DNA from: Syncephalis fuscata
Taxonomy: Eukaryota > Zoopagomycota > Zoopagomycetes > Zoopagales > Piptocephalidaceae
DNA length: 64,000 nt
Assembly (NCBI GenBank): GCA_025786725.1
Contig: JAHLTZ010000003.1
Location: 496,001 to 560,000, forward strand
Direction: 5' to 3'
Numbering within the stretch: the stretch's first letter is position 1; every line of letters begins with the position of its first letter. Both the position numbers and the translations under genes were made by a program. The notes below the pieces were generated by a model, which was given only the letters and a program-made list of their open reading frames with translations, did not search any database and was not told the DNA's origin. Below are positions 39,553 to 51,324 of the stretch, in pieces.

Positions 39553-40215
39553 ATGAGTATTTCTATTGCCGTCGTCTGTACCATTGTCGTGGCTCTTGTG
39601 GCCACTATGACCGTGGTGGACACTAAGCCAGTTCTAACTCGTCGTGGTATGTTGCAATTACAATAAATATGTAAATTAGTATACTTATTAACATTATGTT
39701 TACCTAATGCATCATTAGAACATAAGTTGTGATTATTGATCATTATTCCAACACTTATCGACACTATTATACACATGATGGCCATTATAACACATAACAG
39801 CTGCCAGTAAGTGGAATTGTATATTGTTTGGTTACATACTAATTATATTTCATATATTATGCATATCTAATAATGATACTAATAGTTGGTAAGTGATATT
39901 TTGTATCAAATAAATATAAACTAATTACATGCTATGCGCTGTGTGTGTTTAACAATCTAATATCAATAGTTGGTAAGTGGCATTTTATATTAAATAGCTA
40001 TATACTAATTAAATAATATACGTTGTGTATATTTAATAACTATATTAATAGCTGGTAAGTAGTATGCTATATTAACCAATTTTATATTTGTTACATGTCA
40101 TTCAATGTGTGCACTTGATAACTTGTATTAATAGAATGTAAGTGACATCGTATAGCATTAATTTATATGCTGCTTATATGGCACATTCTACATATATACT
40201 ATCGATACAGTTTAA
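39553..40215 (+). CDS. short microexon gene, secreted peptide, paralogue of 53433-56452
   Basis: Exon 1 (39553-39646) encodes a signal peptide MSISIAVVCTIVVALVATMT and ends at a dibasic LTRR plus one base (phase 1), like the gene at 53433. Tiny exons follow: 39801-39806 (six bases), 39886-39888, 39970-39972, 40052-40054 and 40135-40137, each between a ...TAG or CAG acceptor and GTAAGT. A possible further triplet at 39719-39721 has ATAAGT after it, a lost donor. Joined in phase 1 they stay open, and the last exon (from 40211) gives a stop after two bases, as in the large paralogue. Product about 38 residues, without cysteines after the signal. The 3' region after 40220 still aligns to that of the large gene. 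It may be a decayed or ancestral short form. Confidence 0.6.
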
Positions 40216-41124
40216 CCGGTATATTCAATAGATTAGCATTGGTGGTGTAAATGGAGGTGCTAGAGCAATATATTTAGGTATATCTTTGGCAAAATCAAGA
40301 CCATTCAATGACAATTGTCTACTTCACTTACATATCAAGTTACAGCCAATGCACTCATTTTATTCAACTATTAATCAATGGCATCATTATATTGTCAACA
40401 AGTCTGAGTTTAGTCAAGCCTTTTTATCTATGCAAACTTGTAGCAATAAATACATGAGTTTATCAGTATTATACTTGATTAATTTTTTACAGTTTTATCC
40501 ATGCTTTGTTTGCATTTGGCAATTAGCAATATTGTTTAAGTAAAAATAATAGTATTACAGTAATAAAATTACAATTTGATCAACAGAATACATGTCACTG
40601 GGTTACTGCTCATGCACAGGTGATATAGATTGTATATAATGTGATTAGACTAACGTGTCATTATTGGTTTATTATTTAATTTGGTTTTACGCATATTGAT
40701 GGGACAAGCATTATAGTATTAAATATGTTGTCGTTTATTTAAAATATTACACTTGTTACGTTTATGCTGTTGATTACAGCGATATTAGGGTAGAATAATT
40801 GATAAATGATATTCCGAATAGACTGAGTATGCGCACTACTCAATATTGGAGTCAGACACGAGCAAAAGTGGCATGAAACTATGAAGAACGATTAGACAAC
40901 AAAATGGAATGAACAAAGTGAAGGCGGCCAATCTTCGCTAATCAATGCGTTGCTATGTCTTAATATAATTATTTGCTGAAATTCGATTTAATGTAAGTTA
41001 CGCACTCAATTTGACATTTTTCAGCTATACATTTATATTAAAACATATCACTGTAAACTAGTGTTTTAAATATTTATAAACGCTACTGATTCACTTTTTT
41101 ATTAACTATTATTTGTAGGCTGGT
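40216..41124. other. 3' region of microexon gene and spacer
   Basis: Bases about 40220-40440 resemble 56460-56680 downstream of the large microexon gene. The rest is AT-rich without a gene. Confidence 0.5.
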
Positions 41125-42416
41125 TTAACTAGTTGATAAAATCTTAATTGGAATTAAACAACCTGGATTATCGTTATGGTTTAGTGCTACCATAAACTCA
41201 AGAAGATTGAGTAGTTTTTTTGCTGCCACTGTGTCGAATTTAGTTGGAATATTTGGTGGTTTATCGTAAGGATCTTGACAGCTTTTAATAAAGTCTGATT
41301 TTAATTCTTCCAACTTTTTAAATTGACTTGGCTTCATCTGAACCGACATTTGTGCCGTTAATTGGAAAATCTCCAACAACTTATTGTATGAATGTACAAT
41401 ACCACCCACAAAATGAAACGGAAAGACGCCCGTAATAGATCTGAATATTTTCATTGACAAGCGTTTGTTGTCATCGCTGCACAAAGAATAAGCAATTTTA
41501 CCATCCAAATTTTCTAACGGCACCAGCTTCTTGGTAGATAGAAAACTACGTTTAACCAGTAGTTTGGCGAAATCAAAATCAATCACTGTTACTTTTACGC
41601 TTTGTAAATTTGGTGATTCTTCGACTATGATATCTGTTTAAAATAATTAGATAAAATATAAACGCATAATTTCAGCATACTTTCGTGTATAAAATCATAA
41701 TGAACCAAGTTGGCATAGCGGAAATACATGGCAGCTAGTTATTGTTAGTGACTATATACAATCCATAGTCTTGTTATGTACCTTGTGCCACTTGATAAAA
41801 CACTTGTGGAAGCAAAAGAGCCTTTTCTGCCCATGATTTTTCATCACTAAAGCTGTCCAACTCTTTGCCCTCAGCAAATGAATAAATATAACATATTTGA
41901 TAATCAAATTAGCAGAAAGTTCTGGTATTTCAAATCTATGCACTGGCTGTTGGATATAAGCTCTGCCTTTTGCCATGTCGCCTTGGATTAAATCGTCGTC
42001 TTCTACTTCTTTTAATATCTATTTTTGTAATCAGTTAATTCTACTAACAAGCCAAGTCCTTACTTTGAATGTCTCATCTTCGCGTAATGCTAGATTGTGC
42101 CGTATACATTTTAAAAATCTATGATGGTTGTTCCATACAACATCGCCGAGACTTATTTTTCCATATAGTCCACCAACCCATTTAATTGATTCAAAGCCAT
42201 GTTCCTTGAGTGCATTGCCGTTTTGAAGATAGCTATATCCAGGATTGTCATCGCTGACTTTAACTATAATAATATAATTTCAATAAAAATGCGCGTTTAA
42301 CACAGGTATGTGTGCTTACCACCAACTTTTGCATTGACAGCATTTACTAGTGATACACTGCAAAGTGCTGACAAAGCGTAAATAGGAATAACGTGAAAAA
42401 AGAAAATTTTAACCAT
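41125..42416 (-). CDS. secreted protein kinase-like protein
   Basis: Signal peptide MVKIFFFHVIPIYALSALCS. Exons about 42416-42320, 42263-42064, 42022-41781, 41735-41681 and 41633-41125. Kinase landmarks: GGLYGK near the glycine-loop position, FLKCIRHNLAL with a beta-3-like Lys, a hinge and helix region FAEGKELDSF...LLLPQVFYQVAQ, catalytic loop YANLVHYDFIHENII, and metal-binding VTVIDFDFAKLL. Unlike the gene at 21047, the catalytic Asp (HYD), the Asn and the DFG Asp (DFD) are all present, so activity is possible. The C-terminal lobe is divergent (SITGVFPFHFVGGIVHSY). One missing base near 41886-41896 breaks the third exon. No transmembrane segment, so probably extracellular. Confidence 0.68.
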
Positions 42417-43322
42417 ATTGAAATAGCTATTACATAGATTGAGACTTCAAGAAATGTGTAGCTGTGTGTTTGCAGAAAATAAGATAATAGTTACTATATT
42501 GGAAAATGAGAACTCGATACTTTTATCATATATATATATATTTATAAATCAGTAAAGTTTAGAATATACAAATTACCGCAAAAACTAAATCATTAGATTT
42601 ATAGAAATAAAATACTAGTTTGAGATATGCTATTGCCATTTACAAAACTGTAGAACGTGGACTGACTAAACAAATAAAGCATCAATACTTAGTACAAAAT
42701 GCCACTCTGATAACACATGCCATGCTAAATTAAAACATATCTATCAAGTAGCTCAACATCCACTGTCAAGTGTAGATATAGTGCGTTATTTTCACTGAAT
42801 AGTGCCAATTGTCAGATAAACAAATAAAATTAATTGTAACACTCCTTATTGTACATCTAGTTATTATGTCATGTGATATGGCGAAAGAAATCCAGAATGG
42901 CGACAAAGTGACACAAAAGGCTATATTAGCCGTATACATGTCTGCGTTCTAATCTCTAAATTCAATCAATTCTCGCATTTTTATTAGTTAATAAAACAAT
43001 TGTTTATTTAGCAGCGAAATTAAAGCAATGTAATTTTATAGACAACTTGTTGCATCAATTATTAGCAATCGTACAAGTTATTTAAATTGATTATAATAGC
43101 TATATCCTAATAACATTAAAATATGTCAAGTTGTTTATAATAATGGTTTGAACGAAACAAAGTAGTAGCAATATGCTGATTTCCGTCAGTCTTGAACGGA
43201 TTTTGGGGACCGGTAGCAGTCGCTATTTACCTAACAAGCTAATCCATTCTAACATTGCTTTAACATTTGCATTATTAAGTATCAATGATCTGCTAACAAC
43301 TTAAAATGTCAATTTGCCTTAC

Positions 43323-43354
<32 letters not shown>

Positions 43355-43481
43355 TGATGATGATGATGATGCAACAATTGGCATCATCCAAGCCTTATTC
43401 CGTCATCCTTATCGACCCCACCTATTGCGTTTTCAATCCTTTTGCTATTATCACCTCTCAACTATCATAGTGTCGAGCAAC
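42417..43481. other. divergent spacer, kinase-like gene / uricase
   Basis: AT-rich promoter DNA with a (TA)n run at about 42528-42541 and an (AAT)n(GAT)n microsatellite at 43323-43370. No gene; the Asn/Asp-rich open frame over the microsatellite is an artefact. Confidence 0.5.
43323..43370 (+). repeat. (AAT)n(GAT)n compound microsatellite
   Basis: About ten AAT units then six GAT units, about 110 bases before the uricase start codon. Confidence 0.9.
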
Positions 43482-44556
43482 ATGACTATCAAAGCACAAC
43501 AGTATGGCAAGGACCGTATTCGTTTGGTTAAAGTAGTTCGTGGAGCCAACGCTTGGCAAGATTTACATGAATTGACGGTAAGATTATGATGGCGAGCTAG
43601 TTTAGCATAACTAACACTGTAGTATACGTGTAGGTACGTGTACTGCTCGAGGGCGACTTTGAAGCCTCGTATACACACGCCGATAATACACTCGTTATTG
43701 CAACTGACTCAATGAAGAACACGGTCTATGCATTGGCCAAACAAAGCGAGCTTGTAGGACAGCCAGAACTATTTGCTCAAGTCGTGGCCCGCCATTTCCT
43801 CGATACTTACCCACATGTTAGTGGCGCGAATGTACGCGTCCATAAGCATCGATGGGCTCGACTAACAGTCGATGACCAGCTGCATCCACACTCATTCCGA
43901 CGCGACTCAAGTGAGCTTCGAGTTGCTGAAGCGCATGTCCGTCGCACGGCTAGCAAGAGCCACTACGAGCTAAGCTTGACCTCAGGCATTACTGGCCTAC
44001 TTGTTCTAAAGACGACAGGTTCAGCTTTTACCAACTTCTTACGCGACCAATTTACAACACTACCTGAGGCAGAGGATCGTATTCTTTCGACTGTTGTCGA
44101 TGCTAATTGGGTGTACCGCACGCAACAGCTGCCTGCTGCTAAGCTTACCGGCGATGCGTGGAAGGCGGCAGCAGCCAATCCTGGCAATAGAATTGCTAGT
44201 GATATTGACTACGAAGGCATCTACCAAGCGGTGCGTGATATTACCCTGACTGTATTCTCAAACGACCAGAGTGCATCAGTTCAAGCGACGCTTTACCGTA
44301 TGGCCCAGCAGATTCTTGACCGAGCACCAGAGGTCAACCTAGTGAGCTATGCCTTGCCTAACAAGCATGTATTTACGGTCAATTTGGAGCCATTTGGGCA
44401 ATCAAACGTTGGCAAAGATGCAACTATTTTTATGCCCTTTGACGATCCTGCTGGTAAGCAATTACTACTATCATTTCACATCTTTAACTGACACGTTTAT
44501 TTATTATAGGTCTTATTACAGCTACAATTACCCGCCACGCTGGAGCGAAACTCTAA
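43482..44556 (+). CDS. urate oxidase (uricase), peroxisomal
   Basis: Oxidises urate to 5-hydroxyisourate in purine breakdown. Exons 43482-43577, 43634-44453 and 44510-44556, no frameshifts, about 320 residues. Motifs: QYGKDRIRLVKVVR at the N-terminus; the Thr-Asp pair in IATDSMKNTVYALAK; ELSLTSGITGLLVLKTTGSAF; FTTLPEAEDRILST; and NKHVFTVNLEPFG near the end. The last exon adds ITRHAGAKL, and AKL is a type-1 peroxisomal signal. That exon would be missed without splicing, since exon 2 runs on to a stop at 44491. Confidence 0.95.
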
Positions 44557-44788
44557 GTAGCATGCTTTGCAAACCAATTGCATTGTTGAGTTTAATAAAC
44601 GAGTCTGCCATTAATTTATATTGTTCATTAATTTTATAATTGGTATATCCACTCGATTACAAAACTCAAAATCGGCAATGATTAAAACTAATCCTAATGA
44701 TTGATCCATTTCTATTATTTGTATTTAAGCCATGTCTACTTGCTTCTAATAGTAGCCAAGTTTATTTATTATTATTTTCAACTGTAGA

Positions 44789-45347
44789 TTAAATGACGTG
44801 TGGCTTAGCATTGAATGGTGACCAAATACCACGAACCGAAGGTGTATCAGAAATAACAGGCTTCTTAAATACTTTTACTTTCATGCCACTCGTGTCGCGT
44901 AGTAATTGTACGGTTTCTGCAATACGTTTTGGTTCTGTGTTGCGGACACATACAATCTTCTCTCGTCCATTTACTATTGCATGCAAATTAATAAAAGTCA
45001 CGTTGATATACAGACTTGTATAGCTATACAGCTAACTACACTTACGATAGTATCCACGAATAATCGGATGTTTAGCAGGACGTGGAGTAACTAGAATCTC
45101 AATCTGAGGATTCTCCTTGGCAAATGGAATCAGATGCGTCTTCAAATACTCACTATTAAAAAGATTGCATTATATAGATTAGTTGGTCGAGGATCTAGAA
45201 TGATTAAGAAGTTGTAACAGCTTACTTGATTCCTCGGCTACTGCCACTTTTTTCGCAGTATTGGAAAACAAGCTTGCGGCATTGCAGCACAAATGCACCG
45301 ACGCCATTCTTGTTGATGGATAGCTGTCGTGCAGCTGTCGACGCCAT
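44789..45347 (-). CDS. MRPL43: mitochondrial ribosomal protein mL43 (L51/S25/CI-B8 fold)
   Basis: Exons 45347-45226, 45152-45046 and 44973-44789 with consistent phases. The protein starts MASTAARQLSINKNGVGAF, then FQYCEKSGSSRGI, EYLKTHLIPFAKENPQIEI, RPAKHPIIRGYYLNGREKI and VCVRNTEPKRIAETVQLL. This is the standard order of the thioredoxin-like L51/S25 domain of mitoribosomal large-subunit mL43. It ends SVRGIWSPFNAKPHVI. About 138 residues, the expected size. Confidence 0.88.
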
Positions 45348-45703
45348 GTCGTAAGGATTTGCGTAATGGCCGTACGAAAACGGAACAAACAAAGTGGTGA
45401 AAAAATATTGTTAGCCAATTCGATTACCATCACCACCACTTTGCCTTACCCATTAATGACTCACTCTGTATATTTCATTAATAGTGACTCAAACTATAGA
45501 TAACTAAATACACGTCCAGTAGATTAGTAAGCTTACTATATGTTTATCTGGAATATAGCGCTATGGTAATAAATAAATATAAATATTTATGTATAAATAG
45601 TGCCATGTTTGCGCATGGTTTAGTGTGTACAATAACCATTAGTCTATTTGTTGAAGTGTATTCTACATCAATCTATCGTCGGTCTTTTATTTCATTTAGT
45701 ACC

Positions 45704-46908
45704 ATGTCGGATACATCATTGCCTATCATTGATTTTGCACCGTTCTTAAGCCCGGATGCTACGAATGAGGATCGGCTTACTATTGCTAAGCAAATCGATG
45801 CAGCGTGCCGTGATTATGGGTAAGTGGCTGTTAATTGGCTATATTAGCCATATTAATACCATTATGCAACAGATTCTTTTATTTGATTAATCATGGTGTG
45901 CCACAAGAGCAATACGATGGCATCCACAAGCTAGCAAGACAGTTTTTGCCCAGTCCAGCGAGGAGAAAAAAAATATAGCGTGGATGGCCTGTTTCGTGGC
46001 TATCGACACTTTGCAAGGCAAATCAACGGAAACGAGCATACGCATCACGAGACAATTGCATTAGCACAATCTGTACGATATCTGTCAAATGGCCGTATTC
46101 CTGGTGACGCCGATGCTCAAGAGGACACCAATGCACCCGATATAATAGGTCTTCAAAATACTTACCCCATCCAGATTTGCATAAGATTACTCAAGCTTAT
46201 ATTGAACAGCTTACGCAGCTTAGTGCACAGCTTGTGACGGCAATGTCGATAGGAATTGGTTCAAAAGACACAGAGTTTGATTGGATGCGTGATGCTTTCC
46301 GCGTACTTCGCATGGCATCTTATCCTAAGCTAGACGATGCCAGCATAGAATCAGGTGGTTATAGCTTAGAGGCCCACGCCGATTCAAGGTAAATCGCTAG
46401 ATGGCGTTAGCACTGTATTCACTAACCGGTCGTTGTTTTGTTTAGCTTTTTGACACTGTTAAATCAGGTAGATAGATTGCAATTGTTTAAAAAAACTGCT
46501 TTATTAATGCATTAATATAGGACTCTACAGTGACATCACTGCAGGCTATGAATAAACAAGGAGAATGGTACTATGTTAAGCCTGTGCCAAATAGTTTTGT
46601 GGTCAATGTGGGCGACATGGCAGTGGTATGGTGTTGGAATGATAGCAGATTAACGAAAAGATAACAAAAAATTATTATTATAGGTTTGGTCGAATAAAAA
46701 ATATACAGCCGCTGTGCATCGTGTAATTCACCAAGGAGCGACAACTCGCTATTCTGTTCCCTTTTTCTATGAGCCACGTTTTGATTCAACTGTTTATCCA
46801 GTTGTTGATAAAGATCCCGAGTCTGAATCTAATGCAATACCTACTTGCTTTGGCAATTTCCTTATAGAAAAGATTGGCAATTTCTATCAGTATGATATTA
46901 AAAAATAA
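45704..46908 (+). CDS. 2-oxoglutarate/Fe(II) oxygenase, isopenicillin-N-synthase-like
   Basis: Non-haem iron oxygenase. Exons 45704-45819, 45873-46388, 46446-46467, 46521-46625 and 46684-46908. N-terminal domain: MSDTSLPIIDFAPFLS, then GFFYLINHGVP. The iron triad is visible as His-x-Asp in EAHADSSFLTLL and the distal His in AAVHRVIH; the 2-oxoglutarate Arg is in TRYSVPFFYEP. One-base losses occur at T5 45943-45947, A8 45966-45973 and C4 46165-46168; all three are in homopolymers, and restoring each gives SSEEKKKYSVDGLFRGYRHF and NTYPHPDLHKIT. An upstream in-frame ATG at 45563 would add a poorly conserved extension, so I prefer 45704. Substrate unknown. Confidence 0.86.
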
Positions 46909-47664
46909 ATTGATTTATTTTGCATTCAGTAGCTGTGTAGCTAGAAATTAAACTATTTGGCGTTGATTTGTATAAAGTGTAGCCTAATAAAGCCTGGATG
47001 TTTTTAATATTTTCGTTAACGCAGCGTATCAGCTTATATAGTTGTTGGTATGTTTACAATGAACAAGTAGCTACTCGTCATATTGTCGTAATAAACGTAT
47101 GTCGCTAGTAATTAGTACTGATATCTAATAGATATATTGTTCTTGTAACCGTTTATGTGTAAGATGTTTTTCAATTATATAATATTTTTTAAACGCACTT
47201 TTACAAAACTTTGTCCATAATACTATGATGGTAACATTATAATAAATATGAAAGTGTATTAAAATACAAGCATTTTTGCGCAACACCGAGTAACTGGTAG
47301 ATTGGGGCCTATGGTAAACCTGCTAAGCAACGTACTTGCCTTTTCTCGAATTATTTTTTCAGAACTATAAACAGTACCTGTTCATGGCATATTTTAATGA
47401 TTGGCCAACTGTTTGGAGAAGTTTTTAAAACGAGGCAGAAGCTAATGAATAAATATAAAGTATAAGACTTGTACACTCTGTGGCTATTTACACAATCGTC
47501 CTTATCGCATATTATAGTTACTCTTTATTGCTCCACTTACGGTTCGTGAACCAATTTACTATACTCTGCGAGTATTATTATTACAAGCTTATACACAGTG
47601 TAAAGCAGTGCAATATTGGTATTTATTATAGCCATTAAATGCATAAATTTTAAATTGGCCAATC
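46909..47664. other. intergenic spacer
   Basis: AT-rich, no coding or structural RNA signal seen. Confidence 0.45.
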
Positions 47665-50600
47665 ATGCAACCAATGATCGATTCCCGCCCGCTTTTACTA
47701 GCAATTATTGCAGGTGTAATTACAAATACATGGCAGACTATAGACGCTAAACGTCATCATCATCATCGCCAACAATATTATCCACAGAATTACAATCATA
47801 ATTATTATCAACAACAAAACTATCAACAAAATTATTACCGACATCAACAACAAAATCATTATCAGCAGCAGCAGACTAGCATCGATAGCCCACCAATTCG
47901 GACCCCACAACATGATTCAAGCTACAACAACCAAACTGTGAAACAGGAACCGTCCAAACCTGACAATTCATCGTTGGAACAGCAGCCTGTACCACAGAGT
48001 ACACGAGGCCTGGTGCCCACAGCGTATGTTGTTGAGTTAACTGCTCAGCCTGGGACTAATGAGGTAGTCGCACAGCAACAAGAGTTTTTTCGGCAAGCTG
48101 AAAAAGTCTTATCCCTGGTCCTCGCGCAACCTACAATCGGTTAATGAACGCTGTTGCCTTTAACATTCTAAAAGGTGGTGAATGGTATCTGCAGCGTCTG
48201 GCGACACTACCTATGGTAAAAGCAATTGAGCCACTGGAAAAAGGACTTAAGCACTCTAATATTTTAAATGCATCCGGCAACGAAGCAATACAGCTTCGCC
48301 GACGCCAGTCAGTGGATACCAATAAAGATTTTGAGGCTGGTCGAGGAGTTAAGATTGGTATTATCGACACAGGCATCGATTATCTTCATTCTGCTTTGGG
48401 GGGCTGCTTTGGCAAAGGCTGCAAGGTGACCTATGGCTACGATTTTGTTGGTGATAATTACAATGGTGCTAATATGCCGCATCCCGATGCTGATCCCATG
48501 GACAGTTGTAATGGCCATGGTACGCATGTGGCTGGCATTATTGCGGCCCAGTCATCCTATGTAATCGGTGTGGCACCTGCTGCTACACTTGGCGCATACC
48601 GTGTTTTTGGCTGTGAAGGCACAGTAACTACAGATGTGCTAATGAGCGCAATGGAACGTGCTTTTGTCGATGGCATGGACATTGTTAATATATCTATTGG
48701 CAGTCGACGTTATTTTGTCAATGTATTTGATGCTCGTATGGCACAGGCACTAGTCAATTTGGGCGTTGTCGTCGTGGCGTCGGCCGGTAACAGTGGCGAC
48801 CTTGATATGTTTTCCGTCACTAGTCCGGGAACTGCACCAGGCGTCATTTCCGTTGGTTCTATTAACCCAGAAAAAAGTAACGTGTTCTTTTTTACCGAAC
48901 TTCAAACAAAAGAGCAGTTTACATATATTACTGCCAAGGTTATGAGTATACCACCATCTACTACAAGCAATATAACGACTACTGGATTCGATAACGCAGA
49001 AGCATGTCGACCGTTATCGCAATCTTATAAACACAAGTTTTTATTGGTCGATCGTGGGCAATGTACATTTGAAATTAAGGCACAGCATGCTAGCAAAGCA
49101 GGTGCCATTGGTCTTATTATAGCAAATAACGGTGAATCGCTTCAAGAGCCAGATATTAGCACTGGTATAAAAATCCCCGTGTTGATGGTTTTGCAAAGCA
49201 CGGGGAAACGACTTAAAAGTCTACTAACAAAGCCAGGAAATAACCAAACGCTTAAAGTCAAATGGAACCTATCGCCAACCAATGAACATGTTGCACGCGA
49301 GTGGGGATGGTCATCGTTTTCATCCTATGGGCCATCCGCGTCTATGAAAGGTTTTAAGCCAGAAGTGGTTGCCTATGGCGTTAAAATATTTAGCACTTAT
49401 CCGACACAACTTGGTTCGTATGCCATTCGAACGGGAACCAGTATGTCGGCACCTTACGTAGCAGGTACAGCAGCATTAATTTTACAACGTTCAGTAGCTG
49501 GCGTTCCGTTCAAACAGCGACCAACAGCCGTTCGTCGTATCTTGACCCAAACAGCAGATCCACAAGTATGGCAACAACATTTAACCTCCAATGAATTATC
49601 AGATCGTGTCTTGCCGCCATTACATTGTGGCTCGGGTCTAGCAAGAGCTGATGCTACGTCAGAGGCTACATGGGGATTTGATGTTGAAGGCATTACAATT
49701 TATCCCGATCAATACAATCGACCGACCATGTTCAATGCCACCAATGTCGCCTTTACCGGACATGTTCCTCAAGGAACAATAAAATTTCGACTTGAACTGG
49801 CGCCCTCTATTTCAAACTGGGTCATGGGCCATCCTCAGAATGGACTGGCCACCAGCACAATCAATATCTGGGACATGTATTCAATCACTCCAAGCACATT
49901 AAATATTGGGCCAGGTACATCTAATATAAGCGTAAATACGCCAACAAAGTATATATTTAATTTAATACTTGGGTCACAATCGATTAGTCCAAACATTGAC
50001 ACACTTTGGATTCACTCTGGTTTTATTGTAGCGGAGCACATTGCAGCATCCAATGGTAGAAAGACTGTACGAAGAATTCCGTTTCAATCAATTCTCGGTG
50101 CAAAATACAACATTAATCCTATACAAAAAACAAATAACTATCCAAAACTTGATAAATTCAATGGAGCAGCTCTTTTGCCAGAGACAGCACCTGCCATCAT
50201 CAACGGTAAACCGTTAAGTGTGGCGCTACGTTTCCGTCTTCTAACTCCTACTCAACAATTGTTTGCTCTTGTGGAGGATGCGGCAAGCAATCGCACACTT
50301 GGCATGGTACCTGGCTCAAAATCATTCAATGTGGATGCACAAGACAATATTAAGGACTCAGATTTCCTACTAACGTGGAACGGTGCAATTCAGATTTCCA
50401 ATCCATCGAATCCAAAACAAAGTAAGATAGCACCTGTACCCGATGGAAAATACCGTGTACGTCTATTTGTGCTTCGTCCAGGTCTTAATGCCACTAATCA
50501 ATTAAATTACGACACATGGCTAACACCGATTATTACCGTTTCAGGTATTGTCGCTAAAGCACAGACTCAAAATACCGCTGCTATAGTTAATGAAAATGCT

Positions 50601-50669
50601 GGTACTATTAACTCAGTAGTGCCTAAAATCCAAACTATGAGCGTATTTCTGCACAATAATTTGAATTAA
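47665..50669 (+). CDS. secreted subtilisin-like serine protease (S8) with PA insert
   Basis: Starts MQPMIDSRPLLLAIIAGVI (signal peptide), then about 70 residues extremely rich in Gln, Tyr, His and Asn, then an inhibitor-I9-like propeptide (VPTAYVVELTA...FNILKGGEWYLQRLATLP). One base is missing between about 48105 and 48128, joining the two parts of the propeptide. The catalytic triad is clear: Asp in KIGIIDTGIDYLHS, His in NGHGTHVAGIIAA and Ser in TGTSMSAPYVAG, with the oxyanion Asn in VVASAGNSGD. A PA domain (FLLVDRGQCTFEIKA) is inserted between His and Ser. The long C-terminal part resembles the Fn3-like region of minor extracellular subtilases. Total about 1000 residues. Confidence 0.9.
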
Positions 50670-51010
50670 AACAGCCATTATATTACTAGTCTGCAGTTAA
50701 CTTTTAATAAACAAATATATTATTTATTTACATAGTTATAGCAGGGGTAGTGACTTAAACTGGGAGCAGCAAATCATTTTACACAATCAATTGTAGTAAT
50801 TTAAATAATCGACAAGTTGATTGGATTAATTTGTGTTTAAATGATCATTTACAATAAATATTAACGTAATATAATATCATTATCATTTTCATAAAATAGA
50901 ATATAATTAATGTAATAGAACATTGTATCAGTAATAATATTAAACATTTAAATAAATAATGTAACATACTATTTGATTTCATTGAAACATTTGAGACATA
51001 TCATTATTGA

Positions 51011-51190
51011 TGTTGGCCATGCGTAGAAATATTGATTAAATATCAATAAAAGCGATTGATCGTGATTCCATATCGTTTCGCATTGATTGTTGTTGCATCT
51101 ATATACAGCGTGGATTATTGCACCTGAATGGTCTCTATTTTTCAATTTTTACTGTTGATTTTGGGCATATTGCAATGTAAGATACTCGTT
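51011..51190 (+). repeat. direct repeat, left copy
   Basis: Aligns in the same orientation to 58088-58265. Shared blocks include gattccatatc / aattccatatc, ttcgcatt, tggattattgca and cctgaatg / tctgaatg. The two copies bracket the whole microexon locus. Confidence 0.6.
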
Positions 51191-51225
51191 TATGTGACAA
51201 AAAGGTAGGACGACTAGCATTTCTG

Positions 51226-51324
51226 ATGTTCACCATTGTCTTGAGCATTCTTGGTATCAACTTCGTAGGTGCTGATGCTTTGCCGACCATTGATCAAGCA
51301 AATGGCCTCCACCATATGCAATAA
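51226..51324 (+). CDS. orphan 32-residue frame with signal-peptide character
   Basis: ATG at 51226 followed by MFTIVLSILGINFVGADA, a good signal sequence, then a short polar end and TAA. It could be the first exon of a lost secreted-peptide gene. No downstream triplet exons are evident. Weakly supported. Confidence 0.22.
   Translation: MFTIVLSILGINFVGADALPTIDQANGLHHMQ

Noticed and set aside
43314-43589. Asn/Asp-rich N-terminus before uricase
   Set aside because: Created by the AAT/GAT microsatellite and not in the uricase frame. The true start MTIKAQQYGKDR is at 43482.
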